The position numbers and the translations under genes were made by a program. The notes under the pieces are model-generated. The model searched no databases, was not told the DNA's origin, and saw only the letters and a list, made by a program, of their open reading frames with translations. DNA of 64,000 nucleotides from Citrobacter amalonaticus Y19 (lineage in GTDB: Bacteria; Pseudomonadota; Gammaproteobacteria; Enterobacterales; Enterobacteriaceae), in assembly GCF_000981805.1 (NCBI RefSeq), contig NZ_CP011132.1, positions 1,178,001 through 1,242,000 on the forward strand. Direction: 5' to 3'. How positions within the stretch are numbered: the first letter of the stretch is position 1; each line of letters starts with the position of its first letter. Below, piece by piece: positions 44,953-54,183 of this stretch.

Positions 44953-45744
44953 TTACGCCTGGCGAGACAGGCTTTTCGTTTTATCACGAGCAATAAGTTG
45001 GCTGGCGATCACCAGAACCAGCGATAGCACCAACAGAATGGTCGCCAGCGCATTCACCTCCGGTGAAACGCCGACTTTCACCATTGAGTAGATCTTCAAC
45101 GGTAGAATTTCATAGCCAGGCCCGGTCACGAACGACGAAACCACCACATCGTCCATCGACAGGGTGAAGCTTAGCAGCCAGCCAGCGGCGACAGCGGGCA
45201 TGGCCAGCGGCAGTATGATTTTGCGCAGGATGATGATTTCGCTGGCACCCAGATCTTTTGCCGCTTCCAGCATCCGTACGTCAAACCCTTTCAGCCGCGA
45301 ATAGACCGTCACCACCACAAAAGGCAGACAGAAGGTGATATGCGAAAACAGCAGCGACCAGAAGCCCAACTGGATGCCCAACAGCATAAACAGTACCAGC
45401 AGTGAAATCGCCATCACGATATCCGGCGACATCATCACCACAAACAGCATTCCGCTGACGAACGGTTTACCGCGAAAACGGTAGCGATAGAGCGCAACGG
45501 CAGTCAACGAACCGATAACAGTGGCGAACGTTGCGGAAAAAATGGCCATCGTCAGCGAGTGTTGCGCCGCTTGCAGCAGGCTGTCGTTGTTCATCAGCAG
45601 ACCATACCATTTGGTCGTAAAGCCCTGCCAGTTGATGCCAAAACGCGAACTGTTAAAGGAGTTCACAATCAAAATAATGATGGGAATGTACAGGTACGCG
45701 TAGATAGCGGTCATAAAACCGCCGCGAAGCAGTCGACCGATCAT
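44953..45744 (-). CDS. potC: Spermidine/putrescine ABC transporter permease PotC
   Basis: PotC, one of two PotABCD permeases, 263 residues with six helices. The EAA loop that docks on PotA is EAAKDLGASEIIILRKIILPLAMP (about 160-183). The N-terminus MIGRLLRGGFMTAIYAYLYIPI enters the first helix at once. The start overlaps the potB stop by four bases, so the two are coupled. It keeps the normal C-terminus (DKTKSLSRQA); the element downstream did not interrupt it. Confidence 0.96.
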   Translation of the reverse strand: MIGRLLRGGFMTAIYAYLYIPIIILIVNSFNSSRFGINWQGFTTKWYGLLMNNDSLLQAAQHSLTMAIFSATFATVIGSLTAVALYRYRFRGKPFVSGMLFVVMMSPDIVMAISLLVLFMLLGIQLGFWSLLFSHITFCLPFVVVTVYSRLKGFDVRMLEAAKDLGASEIIILRKIILPLAMPAVAAGWLLSFTLSMDDVVVSSFVTGPGYEILPLKIYSMVKVGVSPEVNALATILLVLSLVLVIASQLIARDKTKSLSRQA

Positions 45745-46598
45745 TCGAGTTCTCCCTTTTTGTTCAGCAGTCGGGAGGCGCGCCAGTAAACCAGCAGCAT
45801 CAGGCCCATCACAATCGTCAGCGTAATGCTGGTTGCCGCACCAAACGGCCAGTCACGGATATTGAGGAACTGAACCTTAATAACGTTACCGATCAGCAGG
45901 TTTTTCGCGCCCCCCATCAGATCGGAGACATAGAACAGACCCATCGCGGGCAGCATCACCAGCAGGCAACCGGCAATAATGCCCGGCATGGTCAGCGGGA
46001 TGATTATCCGGATAAAAGTCTGCAACTTACTGGCACCCAGATCTTTCGCCGCTTCCAGTAACGGTCTGTCGAGCTTCTCAATGCTGGAGTACAGCGGCAT
46101 CACCATAAATGGCAGCAGGATATACACCAGACCGATAATCACCGCGCTCGGGGTGAACATGATGCGTATCGGCGTCTCGATCACCCCCAGCCAGAGCAGA
46201 AACTCGTTGAGGTAACCCTTGGTGCTGAGGAAAATTTTCAGTCCGTAGATGCGGATCAGCGAATTGGTCCAGAAGGGGACAATCAGCAGGAACAGCAGCA
46301 GCGGGCGGACTTTTTCCGGCAGTCGCGCCAGAAACCAGGCAAAAGGATAGCCGAGCACGAGGCAGGCGAGAGTGGCGATCAGCGCCATATTTAACGAGTG
46401 CAGCAGCACTTCAAAATAGAGCGGATCGAGCAGGCGTGCGTAGTTGTCCAGCGTAAAGACCATTTTGACGAAGCTGGCATCGTCGCGGGTCAAAAAGCTG
46501 GTGCCAATGATCATCAGGTTGGGCAGAAAGACAAACAACACAAGCCAACCGACGATAGTGACAATCACCACATTCTGGAATTTACTTGTGTTCTTCAT
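45741..46598 (-). CDS. potB: Spermidine/putrescine ABC transporter permease PotB
   Basis: PotB, the other permease, 285 residues with six helices. The EAA loop reads EAAKDLGASKLQTFIRIIIPLTMP. The start at 46598 (MKNTSKFQNVVIVTIVGW) overlaps the potA stop by 17 bases. An older E. coli model starts ten residues later at the IVTIVGW segment, and I prefer the longer form because a full first helix with a charged cytoplasmic end results. It acts with PotC and PotA. Confidence 0.95.
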   Translation of the reverse strand: MKNTSKFQNVVIVTIVGWLVLFVFLPNLMIIGTSFLTRDDASFVKMVFTLDNYARLLDPLYFEVLLHSLNMALIATLACLVLGYPFAWFLARLPEKVRPLLLFLLIVPFWTNSLIRIYGLKIFLSTKGYLNEFLLWLGVIETPIRIMFTPSAVIIGLVYILLPFMVMPLYSSIEKLDRPLLEAAKDLGASKLQTFIRIIIPLTMPGIIAGCLLVMLPAMGLFYVSDLMGGAKNLLIGNVIKVQFLNIRDWPFGAATSITLTIVMGLMLLVYWRASRLLNKKGELE

Positions 46599-47718
46599 CA
46601 GCCAGTACGACCTCCCAGCTTTCTACCCAGTTAATGGCCATTTTCTGGTCGAGAGAGTGGTCAAAGTCCGGATCGTCTTCATTGAAGAATTCGCTGACCA
46701 TCACCATCTTGCCATTTTCCAGTTCAACCACTGACTCCAGCGTCATGCCCTTATAGTTACGCTCGCGCACGTAACCGATCAGGCCGTCAACGTGGTTGTC
46801 GTCGTTGATCTCATCTACGCGCAGATCTTCCGGGCGCAGCAGAACGTGCAGTTTCTGTCCAGGCTCGACGGGGAAGTTGACGTAGATATTGCATTCACGG
46901 CCTTCTACGTTAGCACGAACGCGCTGTTCGTCCAGACGTTCGATGACCGTGGCGTTAAACATATTGATCTCGCCGATGAATCCGGCGACGAACAGGTTTT
47001 TCGGTTCTTCGTAGATTTCACGCGGTGTGCCGTCCTGCTCAATACGCCCATCGCGCATAACGACGATACGATCGGACATGGTCAAGGCTTCTTCCTGATC
47101 GTGCGTCACGAACACGAACGTGATGCCGAGCTTACGCTGCAAGGCTTTCAGTTCGTTCTGCATCTGCTTTCGCAGCTTATAGTCCAGCGCCGAGAGGGAT
47201 TCATCCAACAGCAGCAGACGCGGTTTATTGACGACCGCACGGGCAATCGCCACGCGCTGCTGTTGCCCCCCGGAGAGTTGATGCGGCTTACGCTGGGCAA
47301 ACTCTTCCAGTTGCACCATTCGCAGTGCATCCAGTACGCGCGGGGTGATGTCGGCGGCGGGGGTTTTTTGCATACGTAATCCGAACGCCACATTTTCAAA
47401 GACGGTCATGTGGGGGAATAGCGCATAGCTTTGAAAGACGGTATTCACATAACGGTTTTCAGCCGGTACGTGGGTGATGTCCTGGTTATCGAGCATGATG
47501 TGCCCGGAATCTACGGTTTCCAGACCGGCAATCAGGCGCAAAACGGTTGTTTTACCGCAGCCAGAAGGGCCAAGCAGCGTGAGGAACTCGCCATTATTGA
47601 TTGTCAAATCCAGTTCGGAAATGACCTCTTTTCCATCGAAGCTTTTGCTGATACCCGACAAAAGAACCAGCGGTGAAAGCGAACGCGGTTGTTTATTCAA
47701 TTTCTTACTCTGTCCCAT
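46582..47718 (-). CDS. potA: Spermidine/putrescine ABC transporter ATPase PotA
   Basis: PotA, the ATPase of the polyamine importer, 378 residues from the ATG at 47718 (MGQSKKLNKQP), as in E. coli; a longer frame adds 34 unrelated residues. Walker A LGPSGCGKTT, Q-loop VFQSYALFPH, signature LSGGQQQRV, Walker B RLLLLDESLSALD and H-loop FVTHDQEEAL are present. The C-terminal TOBE-like domain (about 260-378) regulates uptake. It is the first gene of potABCD, divergent from pepT. Confidence 0.96.
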   Translation of the reverse strand: MGQSKKLNKQPRSLSPLVLLSGISKSFDGKEVISELDLTINNGEFLTLLGPSGCGKTTVLRLIAGLETVDSGHIMLDNQDITHVPAENRYVNTVFQSYALFPHMTVFENVAFGLRMQKTPAADITPRVLDALRMVQLEEFAQRKPHQLSGGQQQRVAIARAVVNKPRLLLLDESLSALDYKLRKQMQNELKALQRKLGITFVFVTHDQEEALTMSDRIVVMRDGRIEQDGTPREIYEEPKNLFVAGFIGEINMFNATVIERLDEQRVRANVEGRECNIYVNFPVEPGQKLHVLLRPEDLRVDEINDDNHVDGLIGYVRERNYKGMTLESVVELENGKMVMVSEFFNEDDPDFDHSLDQKMAINWVESWEVVLADEEHK

Positions 47719-47969
47719 GTAGACGCAACGGATGGCTGACCGATGCGGGGTTTGTGGTTGACCACCTTGGTGACTCTTAATGAGGGCGGTAATTCTACGG
47801 CAAACCGTTGTCATCGCCAATGTTTGTTGCCAATAACTGACGTAGTCTTATAGTCAGTAAGGGGTTCGGAAGCGAAATATTCTCGTTTGCGGGGATAAAA
47901 GTGACCTGACGCAATATTTGTCTTTTGTGGCTTACTGATAATGTTGTCACAAATAGTGAGGGTGACTGC

Positions 47970-49196
47970 ATGGATAAACTACTTGAGCGTTTTCTGCACT
48001 ACGTTTCATTGGATACCCAATCGAAAGCGGGTGTGAGACAGGTTCCCAGTACTGAGGGACAGTGGAAGTTATTAAATTTGCTCAAACAGCAGCTCGAAGA
48101 GATGGAGCTGGTCAATGTGACATTAAGTGACAAAGGGACGCTGATGGCCACGTTGCCGGCGAATGTCCCTGGCGATATCCCTGCTATTGGATTTATTTCC
48201 CATGTGGATACCTCACCGGATTTCAGCGGTAAGCACGTGAATCCGCAGATTGTTGAGAACTATCGCGGCGGCGATATCGCCCTGGGTATTGGCGATGAAG
48301 TGCTGTCACCGGTGATGTTCCCGGTGCTGCATCAGTTGCTCGGACAAACGCTGATCACCACCGATGGTAAAACGCTGCTGGGGGCGGATGATAAAGCCGG
48401 TGTGGCGGAAATCATGACCGCGCTGGCGGTGCTGAAGCATAAAAATATTCCCCATGGTGATATTCGCGTCGCCTTTACGCCGGATGAAGAGGTCGGTAAA
48501 GGGGCTAAACACTTTGATGTTGCGGCTTTTGACGCCAAATGGGCCTATACCGTTGACGGTGGTGGCGTGGGGGAACTGGAATGTGAAAACTTCAATGCCG
48601 CCTCGGTGAATATCAAAATCGTCGGCAACAACGTGCACCCGGGTACGGCGAAAGGCGTCATGGTTAACGCATTATCGCTGGCCGCGCGTATTCATGCCGA
48701 AGTTCCGGCGGATGAAAGCCCGGAAATGACCGAAGGTTATGAAGGCTTCTACCATCTTGCGAGCATGAAAGGCACCGTGGATCGCGCGGACATGCACTAC
48801 ATCATTCGCGATTTCGACCGTAAGCAATTTGAAGCGCGCAAACGTAAGATGATGGAGATAGCCAGGAAAGTCGGGAAAGGGTTACACCCGGACTGCTACA
48901 TTGAACTGGTGATTGAAGACAGTTATTACAACATGCGTGAAAAAGTGCTTGAGCATCCACATGTTCTGGATATTGCTCAGCAGGCAATGCGCGACTGCGA
49001 CATTCAACCGGAAATGAAGCCGATTCGTGGCGGCACCGACGGCGCGCAACTCTCTTTCATGGGATTACCGTGCCCGAATCTGTTCACGGGTGGCTACAAC
49101 TATCATGGCAAGCATGAGTTTGTGACGCTCGAAGGCATGGAAAAAGCGGTGCAGGTGATTGTACGGATTGCTGAGTTAACGGCGAAGCAGTCGTAG
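47970..49196 (+). CDS. pepT: Peptidase T
   Basis: PepT, a cytoplasmic M20 aminotripeptidase with two zinc ions, 408 residues from the ATG at 47970 (MDKLLERFLHYV), behind GAGGGTG. Metal and catalytic motifs: SHVDTSPDFSG, LLGADDKAGVAEI, FTPDEEVGKGAKHFD, VDGGGVGELE and IRGGTDGAQLSFMGLPCPN. In Salmonella pepT is induced without oxygen through FNR; I could not find a convincing FNR box in the 250 bases upstream. It is a single gene, divergent from potA and followed by a REP pair. Confidence 0.95.
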   Translation: MDKLLERFLHYVSLDTQSKAGVRQVPSTEGQWKLLNLLKQQLEEMELVNVTLSDKGTLMATLPANVPGDIPAIGFISHVDTSPDFSGKHVNPQIVENYRGGDIALGIGDEVLSPVMFPVLHQLLGQTLITTDGKTLLGADDKAGVAEIMTALAVLKHKNIPHGDIRVAFTPDEEVGKGAKHFDVAAFDAKWAYTVDGGGVGELECENFNAASVNIKIVGNNVHPGTAKGVMVNALSLAARIHAEVPADESPEMTEGYEGFYHLASMKGTVDRADMHYIIRDFDRKQFEARKRKMMEIARKVGKGLHPDCYIELVIEDSYYNMREKVLEHPHVLDIAQQAMRDCDIQPEMKPIRGGTDGAQLSFMGLPCPNLFTGGYNYHGKHEFVTLEGMEKAVQVIVRIAELTAKQS

Positions 49197-49202
49197 CGTG
49201 GC

Positions 49203-49289
49203 TGATGCCGCATGGCGCGACGCTTATCCGGCCTACGGAACATTTGAACCGTAGGCCGGATAAGACGCATTAGCGTCGCCATCCGGCAT
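49203..49289. repeat. REP pair between pepT and roxA
   Basis: Two inverted REP cores, GCTTATCCGGCCTACGG and CCGTAGGCCGGATAAGACGC, with flanking GCCGCATGGCG and GCGTCGCCATCCGGCA, form a BIME between the convergent genes. Confidence 0.9.
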
Positions 49290-49299
49290 AATCTCAATG

Positions 49300-50421
49300 T
49301 TACCCTTCGAAGAACCAGTATCCACTGTTGACCAGCGCCGCCAGCATGGCGAGGAATGACGGATCTTCCAGCGCGTCGCCAAAGTTCTCCGCCGTCAGCA
49401 CGATATGGCTGGCGAGCGCTTCCAGCGCCGGACGGTGCGGGGAATCAATTTTCTCGCCATTGGCATAAACGTCATCGCCCACACGCAGTACCCGTAATCC
49501 TCCCAGACGCACCAGCACATCGCCTTGTTTCAGGGCATCGTAGATTTCATCTGGCTGGTACGGTGGTTCCGGTGGCGCAATATCCAGTTCATGACGCGAC
49601 TGGGAGATAAACTCGCCAAACCACTGCCTGAAATGCTCCGGCTGATTAATCAGATCCAGCATCATGGCGCGCAGTTTGTCCATCTCTTGTGGCAGGACGT
49701 CGGCAGGATGTTCGCGCAATGGCATATCCGGGTCGCAGTAATACGTGCTGCCCAGTTCACGTTGCAGGACGTAGTCGGCAAACCCGCTGATCAGTTCGCG
49801 GGTATTTGGCGCGCGGAAACCGACAGAATAGTTCATCGCGTTCTCCAGCGCATAGCCTTCATGCGGGAATCCCGGCGGAATATAGAGAATATCGCCCGGC
49901 TCCAGTTCTTCATCAATGATGGCTTCAAAAGGATCGACCTGTAGCAGATCCGGATGCGGGCAGTGCTGTTTCATCTGCAGCTTTTCACCCACGCGCCAGC
50001 GACGACGACCGGTTCCCTGAATAATAAACACATCATACTGATCGAGATGCGGGCCTACGCCGCCGCCGGGTACGGAGAATGAGACCATCAGATCGTCAAT
50101 ACGCCAGTCGGGGAGGGCGCGGAAGGGACGCATCAGCGCGGCGGTCGGCTCATGCCAGTGGTTCACCGCCTGTACCAGCAATGACCAGTTATTTTCGCCG
50201 AGATGATCATAGCTTTCGAACGGACCGTGGCTGACCTGCCATTTGCCATCCTGATGGCTTACCAAACGGCTATCGACTTCGCTTTCCATCGCCAGCCCTG
50301 CCAGTTCGTCAGGAGAGAGGGGATCGATGAAGTTATTAAAGCCGCGTTTTAACACCACCGGGCGCTTTTGCCAGTGACGTTCAAGAAATTCGGGCCAGTT
50401 GAGTGTTAATTGGTATTCCAT
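49300..50421 (-). CDS. roxA: 50S ribosomal protein L16 arginine hydroxylase RoxA
   Basis: RoxA (YcfD), a 2-oxoglutarate/Fe(II) oxygenase that hydroxylates an arginine of ribosomal protein L16. It has 373 residues from the ATG at 50421 (MEYQLTLNWPEFLERHWQ), seven bases after GGAAG; a frame from 50457 would add 12 residues. The JmjC facial triad is visible: HxD in GPHLDQYDVF and the distal His in GFPHEGYA. A C-terminal winged-helix part follows the dimer domain. It lies downstream of phoQ, which ends 97 bases away. Confidence 0.95.
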   Translation of the reverse strand: MEYQLTLNWPEFLERHWQKRPVVLKRGFNNFIDPLSPDELAGLAMESEVDSRLVSHQDGKWQVSHGPFESYDHLGENNWSLLVQAVNHWHEPTAALMRPFRALPDWRIDDLMVSFSVPGGGVGPHLDQYDVFIIQGTGRRRWRVGEKLQMKQHCPHPDLLQVDPFEAIIDEELEPGDILYIPPGFPHEGYALENAMNYSVGFRAPNTRELISGFADYVLQRELGSTYYCDPDMPLREHPADVLPQEMDKLRAMMLDLINQPEHFRQWFGEFISQSRHELDIAPPEPPYQPDEIYDALKQGDVLVRLGGLRVLRVGDDVYANGEKIDSPHRPALEALASHIVLTAENFGDALEDPSFLAMLAALVNSGYWFFEG

Positions 50422-50517
50422 ATTGAGCTTCCACAGGCTGAGGCGGGTATCTGTCACCGATTATAACGGATGCTTAACCAGATGCGTGCAGTTGGCTCAT
50501 ATTTATTACATTTTGGT

Positions 50518-51981
50518 TTAGTCGTCTTTCGGCCCCGGTTGCTGATGACCAAAAATCACCTCCATGTGCGCGCCGCCGAGCAGGCTGTCGCTGGCCACAA
50601 TTTTGCCGTCATATTGCTCGGTAATCTCTCGTGCCACCGCCAGTCCGACACCTTGCCCTGGACGCAACGTATCCGCACGTTGACCGCGGTCGAATACCAG
50701 ATCGCGCTTGCTCTGGGGGATCCCCGGACCGTCATCTTCCACCACGATGTACAGATGATCGTCGGTCTGACGGGCAGAAATCTCGACAAACTCCAGACAG
50801 TACTTGCAGGCGTTATCCAGCACGTTGCCCATGACTTCGACAAAGTCGTTCTGTTCGCCGACGAAGCTGATTTCCGGCGAGATATCGAGGCTAATGTTTA
50901 CCCCTTTACGCTGATACACTTTGTTCAGCGCTGACGTGAGATTATCCAGCAGCGGCGCGACCGGATGCAGTTCGCGACTCAGCAGGACGCCGCCGCCACG
51001 CATACTGGCGCGATGCAGATAGTAGCCGATTTGCTGAGAAATCCGGCTGATCTGTTCGAGCATTACAGGTTCAGCCTCGCTGACGCTCATCTTATCGCTG
51101 CGCATCGAACGTAACGTACTTTGCAGCACGGCCAGCGGCGTCTTCAGGCTATGGGTGAGGTCGGTCAGCGTGGTGCGGTATTTGTCATAACGTTCGCGCT
51201 CGCTTTTCAGCAGGCGGTTCAGGTTGCGAACCAGACTGGTCAGCTCACGCGTTGTCGCAGGGTTTAACTGTTCGCGGTGGTGTTCTTCCAGTTCCCGCAC
51301 TTCGCGCGCCAGCGCTTCGATAGGGCGCAGGCTCCACCAGGCCGCCACCCAGAGCAGGGGAATGACCAGCAGCAAGTTGGCCGCCAGCACATAGATAAAC
51401 CAGCTCCAGACCATATAGGAGCGTTTAAGCTCAATCGGAATGGTATCCACCACCACAATCGTCAGTTGCGGCATACGGGCGGTAGCCGGGTAGACGTTCA
51501 CCGCCACCGAATGGGTCATTTCGGCGTCGTCGTCATCTTCCCGTACTTCTTTCAGCTGTTCCTGAACAGAGTGATCGTCATTAAGCAGCGTGCTGGTGGC
51601 ACGGATATCGGCTTCTATCTCATGGAAACCGTTGCTTTTCAGCCAGTCTGGCTGAATCAGTCTGACCAGCCAGGGCACGTCACGCTGGGCCCATAGCAGT
51701 TTGCCGTTCTCATCATAGATAAGCGACATCGTGGGGCTCTGCATGTCGAGGTGCTCAGGAAGTTCGACGTGGATCTTACCGTCTTCCCATTTTGCGAGCG
51801 TATAGAAGAGGTTACTCTCGCCGCGCAGCAGGCGAAACGTGGTCTTATCAAAGCTCACGCTATAGCCGACCAGTGCGACCATGCCATAGGCCAGAGAGAG
51901 CACCAGCACCACGCCGGCAGTGGCCAGCAGAAAGCGCAGGCGCAGTGACAGCGGGAAAAGATGACGTAACAGTTTATTCAT
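50518..51981 (-). CDS. phoQ: Sensor histidine kinase/phosphatase PhoQ
   Basis: PhoQ senses low Mg2+, acid and cationic peptides at the inner membrane and controls PhoP. It has 487 residues: TM1 about 17-40, a periplasmic PAS-like sensor with the metal-bridging acidic patch EDDDDAE at 148-154, TM2 about 194-215, HAMP, phospho-accepting His277 in LTDLTHSLKTP, and ATPase boxes (NVLDNACKYC, VEDDGPGIP, GQGVGLAVA). The ATG overlaps the phoP stop (ATGA). The acidic patch is intact, so Mg2+ sensing should be normal. Confidence 0.97.
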   Translation of the reverse strand: MNKLLRHLFPLSLRLRFLLATAGVVLVLSLAYGMVALVGYSVSFDKTTFRLLRGESNLFYTLAKWEDGKIHVELPEHLDMQSPTMSLIYDENGKLLWAQRDVPWLVRLIQPDWLKSNGFHEIEADIRATSTLLNDDHSVQEQLKEVREDDDDAEMTHSVAVNVYPATARMPQLTIVVVDTIPIELKRSYMVWSWFIYVLAANLLLVIPLLWVAAWWSLRPIEALAREVRELEEHHREQLNPATTRELTSLVRNLNRLLKSERERYDKYRTTLTDLTHSLKTPLAVLQSTLRSMRSDKMSVSEAEPVMLEQISRISQQIGYYLHRASMRGGGVLLSRELHPVAPLLDNLTSALNKVYQRKGVNISLDISPEISFVGEQNDFVEVMGNVLDNACKYCLEFVEISARQTDDHLYIVVEDDGPGIPQSKRDLVFDRGQRADTLRPGQGVGLAVAREITEQYDGKIVASDSLLGGAHMEVIFGHQQPGPKDD

Positions 51982-52655
51982 CAGCGCAGTTCGAAAAGAT
52001 ATCCCTGACCCCGCACGGTGGTAATGACGTCGTCCGGATACTGTGCCTGTATTTTTTTACGCAGGCGGCCCATCAACACGTCGATGGTGTGACTTTCACG
52101 CAACTCGGCGTCCGGATACAACTGCAACATCAGCGAATCCTTGCTGACCACTTTGCCATTATTGCGGATCAGCGTTTCCATGATGGTGTACTCAAACGCG
52201 GTCAGTTTGATCACCTCATCATTGACCGAAAGTTCACGGCGCGAGAGATCAACCTGGAAAGGGGGAATAGAGATAATTTGCGAAGCGTGGCCGCTGTTAC
52301 GGCGCATCAACGCCTGCATCCGCGCGGCGACTTCTTCAATATGGAACGGTTTGGTGACGTAGTCATCCGCACCCGCGCTCAGCACTTCCACTTTATCCTG
52401 CCAGCTTTCACGAGCGGTCAGGACGAGGACCGGGAGGGAAACATCATTGCTCCGCCAGCGGCGGATCAGTGAAAGTCCATCTTCATCCGGGAGACCCAAA
52501 TCGACGATAGCGATGTCAGGCAGGTGTTCGTTAAGGTAATAATCGGCTTCTTTGGCATCTTCGGCATCGTCAACCTGATGCCCGGCATCCTGAAGCTGAA
52601 CTTTCAGGTGATGACGTAATAACGCATTATCCTCAACAACCAGTACACGCATCAT
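51981..52655 (-). CDS. phoP: Response regulator PhoP
   Basis: PhoP, an OmpR-type regulator of Mg2+ and virulence genes, 224 residues (Salmonella length; E. coli starts one residue later). The receiver domain has phospho-Asp52 in IVDLGLPDEDG, Thr in LTARES and Lys in VTKPFHIEEV. The C-terminal winged helix has LRESHTIDVLMGRLRKKIQ. It is autoregulated: a PhoP box lies upstream of the start. phoQ follows with a one-base overlap. Confidence 0.97.
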   Translation of the reverse strand: MMRVLVVEDNALLRHHLKVQLQDAGHQVDDAEDAKEADYYLNEHLPDIAIVDLGLPDEDGLSLIRRWRSNDVSLPVLVLTARESWQDKVEVLSAGADDYVTKPFHIEEVAARMQALMRRNSGHASQIISIPPFQVDLSRRELSVNDEVIKLTAFEYTIMETLIRNNGKVVSKDSLMLQLYPDAELRESHTIDVLMGRLRKKIQAQYPDDVITTVRGQGYLFELR

Positions 52656-52696
52656 CTTTTCTCACTGTATTTACGATATGAATAGTTTAACGCTGA

Positions 52697-52730
52697 TTAT
52701 GGCGTTGTGGGGATAAACATTTCGTAAACC
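52697..52730 (-). promoter_or_regulatory. PhoP box and phoPQ promoter
   Basis: On the minus strand GGTTTA-CGAAA-TGTTTA (52714-52730) is the direct-repeat PhoP box, followed 11 bases later by the -10 hexamer CATAAT (52697-52702). That is the expected spacing for a PhoP-activated promoter and means the operon activates itself. Confidence 0.88.
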
Positions 52731-52741
52731 GGGGAGAGGGA

Positions 52742-52806
52742 AATGCCGGATGGCGGCTGATGCCTTATCCGGCCTACAAACAGCACTCGTAGGCCGGATG
52801 GCGCTG
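52742..52806. repeat. REP element between purB and phoP
   Basis: Cores GCCGGATGGCGGCTGATGCCTTATCCGGCCTAC and CGTAGGCCGGATGGCGC lie in opposite orientation between the purB stop and the phoP promoter. Confidence 0.88.
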
Positions 52807-52809
52807 TGA

Positions 52810-54180
52810 TTACTTCAGTTCATCCACCAGGGTGATGGCACGACCAATGTAATTGGCCGGAGTCATGGCTTTCAGGCGGACTTTCTCGTCGTCCGGCAGC
52901 GGCAGGCTGTCGATAAATTGCTTCATGCCTTCAGCGTCGACGCGCTTACCACGAGTTAACTCTTTCAGCTTCTCGTAGGGTTTCTCAATGCCGTAACGAC
53001 GCATCACAGTCTGGATTGGCTCCGCCAGCACTTCCCAGTTGCTGTCCAGTTCGGCCAGCAGACGGTCGCGGTTCACTTCCAGTTTGCTCACGCCTTTCAG
53101 CGTGGACTGGTAGGCGATCAGCGCATAGCCGATACCCACGCCCAGGTTACGCAGAACGGTGGAGTCGGTCAGATCGCGCTGCCAACGGGAAACCGGCAGT
53201 TTGCTCGCCAGATGCTGGAGCACCGCATTAGACAGACCCAGGTTGCCTTCGGAGTTTTCGAAGTCAATAGGGTTCACTTTGTGCGGCATGGTGGAAGAAC
53301 CAATTTCACCGGCGATGGTTTTCTGCTTGAAGTGGTTCAGCGCGATGTAACCCCAGACGTCGCGATCGAAGTCGATCAGAATGGTGTTAAAACGGGCGAT
53401 GCAGTCAAACAGTTCGGCAATGTAGTCGTGCGGCTCAATCTGCGTGGTGTACGGGTTCCACTGAATACCCAGCGAGGTGACGAACTCTTCGCTGAACTGA
53501 TGCCAGTCAACTTCCGGATAAGCGGCAATGTGGGCGTTATAGTTACCGACGGCACCGTTGATTTTGCCGAGAATTTCCACCTGATTAAGCTGGCGGAACT
53601 GACGCTCCATACGATAAGCGACGTTAGCCATCTCTTTGCCCAGTGTTGACGGCGTAGCCGGTTGGCCGTGGGTGCGGGAGAGCAGGGGAATATCGCGATA
53701 CTGCACGGACAGATCTTTAACCGCGTCAATCAGTTGACGCCAGTACGGCAACACCACTTCATCGCGGGCGGTTTTCAGCATCAGCGCGTGAGACAGGTTG
53801 TTGATGTCTTCAGAGGTGCAGGCGAAGTGAATGAACTCGGACACCGCGTGCAGTTCCGGGACATTCGCCACTTTTTCTTTCAGGAAATACTCAACCGCCT
53901 TAACGTCGTGGTTGGTGGTGCGCTCGATGGTTTTAATACGCGCGGCATCGTCTTCATTGAAGTTTGCGACGATAGCATCGAGGAAACCGATTGCGTCGGC
54001 AGCAAAAGCAGGAACTTCCTTGATCGCTGCGTGCGCGGCCAGTTTTTGCAGCCAGCGTACTTCTACCTGTACACGGTATTTCAGCAAACCGTATTCGCTG
54101 AAAATCCCGCGCAGCGCGCTGACTTTATCGCCGTAGCGTCCATCGACAGGGGAAACGGCGGTCAGTGAGGATAATTCCAT
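52810..54180 (-). CDS. purB: Adenylosuccinate lyase
   Basis: PurB acts twice in purine synthesis, releasing fumarate from SAICAR and adenylosuccinate. It has 456 residues, the E. coli length. The superfamily signature GSSTMPHKVNPIDFEN is present, as are the catalytic His segments TSEDINNLSHALML and SRTHGQPATPSTLGKE. The start ATG at 54180 lies three bases after the hflD stop, so it belongs to the mnmA-hflD-purB transcript. PurR control is known for E. coli purB through a site inside the gene; not examined here. Confidence 0.97.
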   Translation of the reverse strand: MELSSLTAVSPVDGRYGDKVSALRGIFSEYGLLKYRVQVEVRWLQKLAAHAAIKEVPAFAADAIGFLDAIVANFNEDDAARIKTIERTTNHDVKAVEYFLKEKVANVPELHAVSEFIHFACTSEDINNLSHALMLKTARDEVVLPYWRQLIDAVKDLSVQYRDIPLLSRTHGQPATPSTLGKEMANVAYRMERQFRQLNQVEILGKINGAVGNYNAHIAAYPEVDWHQFSEEFVTSLGIQWNPYTTQIEPHDYIAELFDCIARFNTILIDFDRDVWGYIALNHFKQKTIAGEIGSSTMPHKVNPIDFENSEGNLGLSNAVLQHLASKLPVSRWQRDLTDSTVLRNLGVGIGYALIAYQSTLKGVSKLEVNRDRLLAELDSNWEVLAEPIQTVMRRYGIEKPYEKLKELTRGKRVDAEGMKQFIDSLPLPDDEKVRLKAMTPANYIGRAITLVDELK

Positions 54181-54183
54181 AGA

